Below are positions 5,844-8,110 of a DNA stretch of 8,110 nt, one piece after another. The notes under the pieces were generated by a model. That model saw nothing but the letters and a program-made list of their open reading frames with translations, was not told the DNA's origin and ran no database searches. Every line of letters begins with the position of its first letter. Position 1 is the first letter of the stretch. The stretch comes from SIG440 sp045647905 (GTDB lineage Bacteria; Bacillota; Clostridia; Monoglobales; Monoglobaceae). A program made the translations under genes and the position numbers. The DNA is taken from positions 1 through 8,110 of the forward strand of contig JAZRMZ010000007.1 of assembly GCA_045647905.1 (NCBI GenBank), in the 5' to 3' direction.

Positions 5844-8110
5844 TTATCTAACCGGGCCGAACGAAATCGGTTGAGCAAGTGGCGTAAACGCACTCATATT
5901 ATTAAACAAGAAAATCTTGATATATTCTGTCTGTGGGTCTGTGATTGTGAATGTTGCCTGATGCTTCGCCTCGTCAGAGCCACTCACTTTCACTTTTTCC
6001 AAAACACCGTCATTATAAGCCGCCATTATGACAACATAATTTTCATTTGACTTGCTTCCTTCCACATTGCATTTAACCGCGATTTCATCCGCCTCTAAAA
6101 CATTCAATGGTGCACCAACTTCATTGATATAAGCAGGCATCATTCTGTAATCAACCACAGGAACAAGATACTTTACAGACGGTTTGCACAATGCTGCACT
6201 ATTTGCCGGCATATCAATCTTGACATATTTTGTATCAGGCTTGAGAGCTGACATATCAATGCTTACATATTTCTTCTGTACATAAGTTGCCGCAAATGTT
6301 ACATCATTATAAAGTGCTGCATCGCCGGCTTTAACAAAATCTGCAACAGTACCAATTTTTGTATAGTTCACACCATCTGATGAGATTGATATTCCAAAGC
6401 TCTTGCCTGTAGTACTGTTAAAGTGACCTAACGCAAACTTGATCTCCTTTATTACACCGTCAGGTCTGTATATGGTATCACCTATCATCTTAGTACCGCT
6501 GTTGTCAAATGCAAAAGTAACTGAGCCGCCTACGTTGGGTGACGTTCCGTACCAACCGCCGTATGCCGCATCATCCGCTTTTGATACATTCACATTGTTA
6601 AGTTTAAGCCAACCATAGCTTGCCTTTGTATCGGTAAATGCCTTTTCTTCATACTGAACATCTGTTACAAATGAAATCACATCGGGATAAGTGTTAAGAC
6701 CCTCTGTTGTTTTAATTGTTCCATAAGGACGTGATGCATAGCATCCATCATTACAGGTCAATGTGTAAGCTGTTTCAGGCTCAAGTGCCTCTGCAAAGGT
6801 CAGCACAACCTTATTTCCATTCACAGTAGCTTCAGAGGGATTAACTGTATTTGTGCCGTCATTCAGTGCAAATTTTTCGGCAGCTACCGTTGATTCATCA
6901 ATATCTGCATTATATGCAAGTTCAACTGTATCAAGAGGTATAACCTTACTGTTAAGCTTTGTAACTTCTGCATTCAGGCCAAAGTCTCTCCATGTTATAC
7001 CCGGCTGTGAAACACCTACGGTCTTGTTACCATGTCCGATATTCAGTATTACACTTACAGTTTCTCTCGGAAGAACCCCATCGGGTATCTTGATATAGCT
7101 TCTTGACATACCGCTCGCAAATGCAATTTCAGGAGCACCCGCAGAAACATAATCTTCAAATTTGAGTTCTGCGATTGTGGTATTATTGTCATCTTTTGCC
7201 TCAACCTTACCGAGTGAAATATCGTAACCATCAGGATTGCTACTATTTTTTTGGTAGTATCCTAAAACAAACTCTACTCCGCTGATGGTACCGTTTATTA
7301 CCTCACCATCAGGGCCAGGAGTTTTCTTGGTTCCTTCAGCCGTAAATCTGGCTGAATAATACTGGCCAACATTATAGTAAGCCTTACCATCTGTACCCTC
7401 TTTTTTCTCAAACTGAGTCGAAATAAACCACGATTTATCTGCCATAGTTGTGTCTTTAAAAGACTTCTTTTCAAAAGCCGGTGTGGTTTTGAAGCTCTGA
7501 GCGTATGCTGCAAGTTCAACCGCACTTTCAGATACAGTAACAGTATAATCGGTATATGGCTTAAGTGCCTCTGTAAATGTAACTCCAACAGTGCTTCCGT
7601 TTACTGAAATTTCAGCAATTTCAGCAGCTGCACCGCTTGCATCTGTAACTGTCAAATCCTCTTTTGTAAGTGCTGAAACATCCGCTCCGCTGAAGTCCAG
7701 TTTCAAATCGTCAACTGTGGGATAAACCGCCGCACTGTTCTGAACACTGAATGTTCCTGCTGAAGCTACCCATGTAATGGTGGGTTTTGCAAAAACACGG
7801 CAATAACCTTTAACATCAGCAGCACCTATTCTTACATACTTTGGTTCAACAGTATTTCCGTTTCCGTCTGTGAATGTTTCAGGCAAAGTTAATGTATAAT
7901 AGTTTCTGTTTGCACCTGAGCCGGTAACACAACCTAATGAGTTCAAGTCAGAATATTTAGCTCTCAATACAGAATCTGCATCTTCATATTTAATATATCC
8001 GCTTGTGCCGCCATTTTCTTTTATTGTATACCAATTCACCTTATCTGCGGACATTTCAAATTTCATTGTACCGCTGTAATTAGTCCAGTTGTATGTAAGC
8101 AAAGCAAATT
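5844..8110 (-). CDS. Modular extracellular protein (discoidin-like and Big_5/Ig-like repeats, shared C-terminal module), C-terminal 755 residues
   Basis: The frame is open through the right edge, so the N-terminus, signal peptide and any catalytic domain lie outside; it ends with TAA at 5844-5846. Numbering takes codon 8100-8102 as 1; that TTG is not a credible start. Seen, all beta-rich: 1-116, second half of a discoidin-like sandwich ending KYVRIGAADV...ITWVASAG; 117-208, SbsA/Big_5-type Ig-like (VGVTFTEALKPYTDYTVTV); 210-380, another sandwich ending YIKIPDG...ITWRDFGL; 381-466, second Ig-like (VVLTFAEALEPETAYTLT); 483-645, a module with GWLKL, FAFDNSG and KYVKIDMP; 646-752, a terminal domain (VPVVDYRMMPAYIN, VIMAAYNDGV, IKIFLFNNM). 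The two sandwich plus Ig-like pairs look like tandem repeats. Residues from 483 to the end match the C-terminus of the GH74-like protein downstream. No dockerin, LPXTG or S-layer repeats are seen. Likely role: carbohydrate binding or spacing in a cell-surface or secreted enzyme whose catalytic part, if any, is upstream. Function is not recognised with certainty. Confidence 0.8.
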   Translation of the reverse strand, partial: FALLTYNWTNYSGTMKFEMSADKVNWYTIKENGGTSGYIKYEDADSVLRAKYSDLNSLGCVTGSGANRNYYTLTLPETFTDGNGNTVEPKYVRIGAADVKGYCRVFAKPTITWVASAGTFSVQNSAAVYPTVDDLKLDFSGADVSALTKEDLTVTDASGAAAEIAEISVNGSTVGVTFTEALKPYTDYTVTVSESAVELAAYAQSFKTTPAFEKKSFKDTTMADKSWFISTQFEKKEGTDGKAYYNVGQYYSARFTAEGTKKTPGPDGEVINGTISGVEFVLGYYQKNSSNPDGYDISLGKVEAKDDNNTTIAELKFEDYVSAGAPEIAFASGMSRSYIKIPDGVLPRETVSVILNIGHGNKTVGVSQPGITWRDFGLNAEVTKLNSKVIPLDTVELAYNADIDESTVAAEKFALNDGTNTVNPSEATVNGNKVVLTFAEALEPETAYTLTCNDGCYASRPYGTIKTTEGLNTYPDVISFVTDVQYEEKAFTDTKASYGWLKLNNVNVSKADDAAYGGWYGTSPNVGGSVTFAFDNSGTKMIGDTIYRPDGVIKEIKFALGHFNSTTGKSFGISISSDGVNYTKIGTVADFVKAGDAALYNDVTFAATYVQKKYVSIDMSALKPDTKYVKIDMPANSAALCKPSVKYLVPVVDYRMMPAYINEVGAPLNVLEADEIAVKCNVEGSKSNENYVVIMAAYNDGVLEKVKVSGSDEAKHQATFTITDPQTEYIKIFLFNNMSAFTPLAQPISFGPVR

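Noticed and set aside
7298..7588. Minus-strand open frame of 96 codons
   Set aside because: It overlaps the modular protein in another frame on the same strand; the longer frame shows clear domain repeats and the short one does not.
8100..8102. TTG as the start of the right-hand gene
   Set aside because: The frame stays open upstream to the window edge (codons for Leu, Ala, Phe), the reading begins mid-domain, and no signal peptide or ribosome binding site is present.

Overview
The window holds three genes, all read from the minus strand, so the order of transcription runs from the right edge to the left. The organism looks like an anaerobic gut- or digester-type Clostridia (Oscillospirales/Ruminococcaceae-like). 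I infer this from the AT-rich coding sequence, AAAGGAG-type ribosome binding sites, a Gram-positive style signal peptide, and large modular secreted polysaccharide-active proteins. No marker gene fixes the taxonomy.

Region by region, in transcription order: (1) 8110-5844 is the C-terminal 755 residues of a large modular protein that enters from the right edge. It contains discoidin-like beta-sandwich modules alternating with SbsA/Big_5-type Ig-like modules, then a two-part C-terminal module, with no visible catalytic domain. (2) 5843-5529 is about 315 bp of non-coding DNA. It holds a perfect 15-bp inverted repeat just after the first gene, then a compact MITE-like element (5547-5793) with matching ends, TA on both sides and several internal hairpins. 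That element ends only a few bases from the ribosome binding site of the next gene. (3) 5528-1380 is a secreted protein of 1382 residues: signal peptide, accessory beta-sandwich and Ig-like modules, a GH74-type double beta-propeller with Asp-boxes and two candidate catalytic aspartates, and a C-terminal module homologous to that of the first protein. (4) 1354-1 is a GH36-type (Melibiase, clan GH-D) alpha-galactosidase-like protein with no signal peptide. It starts at GTG 25 bp after gene 2 and runs off the left edge before its catalytic residues.

Together this looks like part of a polysaccharide-utilisation cluster. Two extracellular proteins share one C-terminal module, which probably serves binding, localisation or folding, and one of them carries an endo-glucanase-type propeller. 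A probably intracellular GH36 enzyme would process imported oligosaccharides. GH74 enzymes classically act on xyloglucan, whose galactose is beta-linked, so a neighbouring alpha-galactosidase-type gene suggests either a different or mixed polymer target or a functional shift in one of the enzymes. The most novel-looking items are the shared C-terminal module and the structured MITE-like element between the two large genes.
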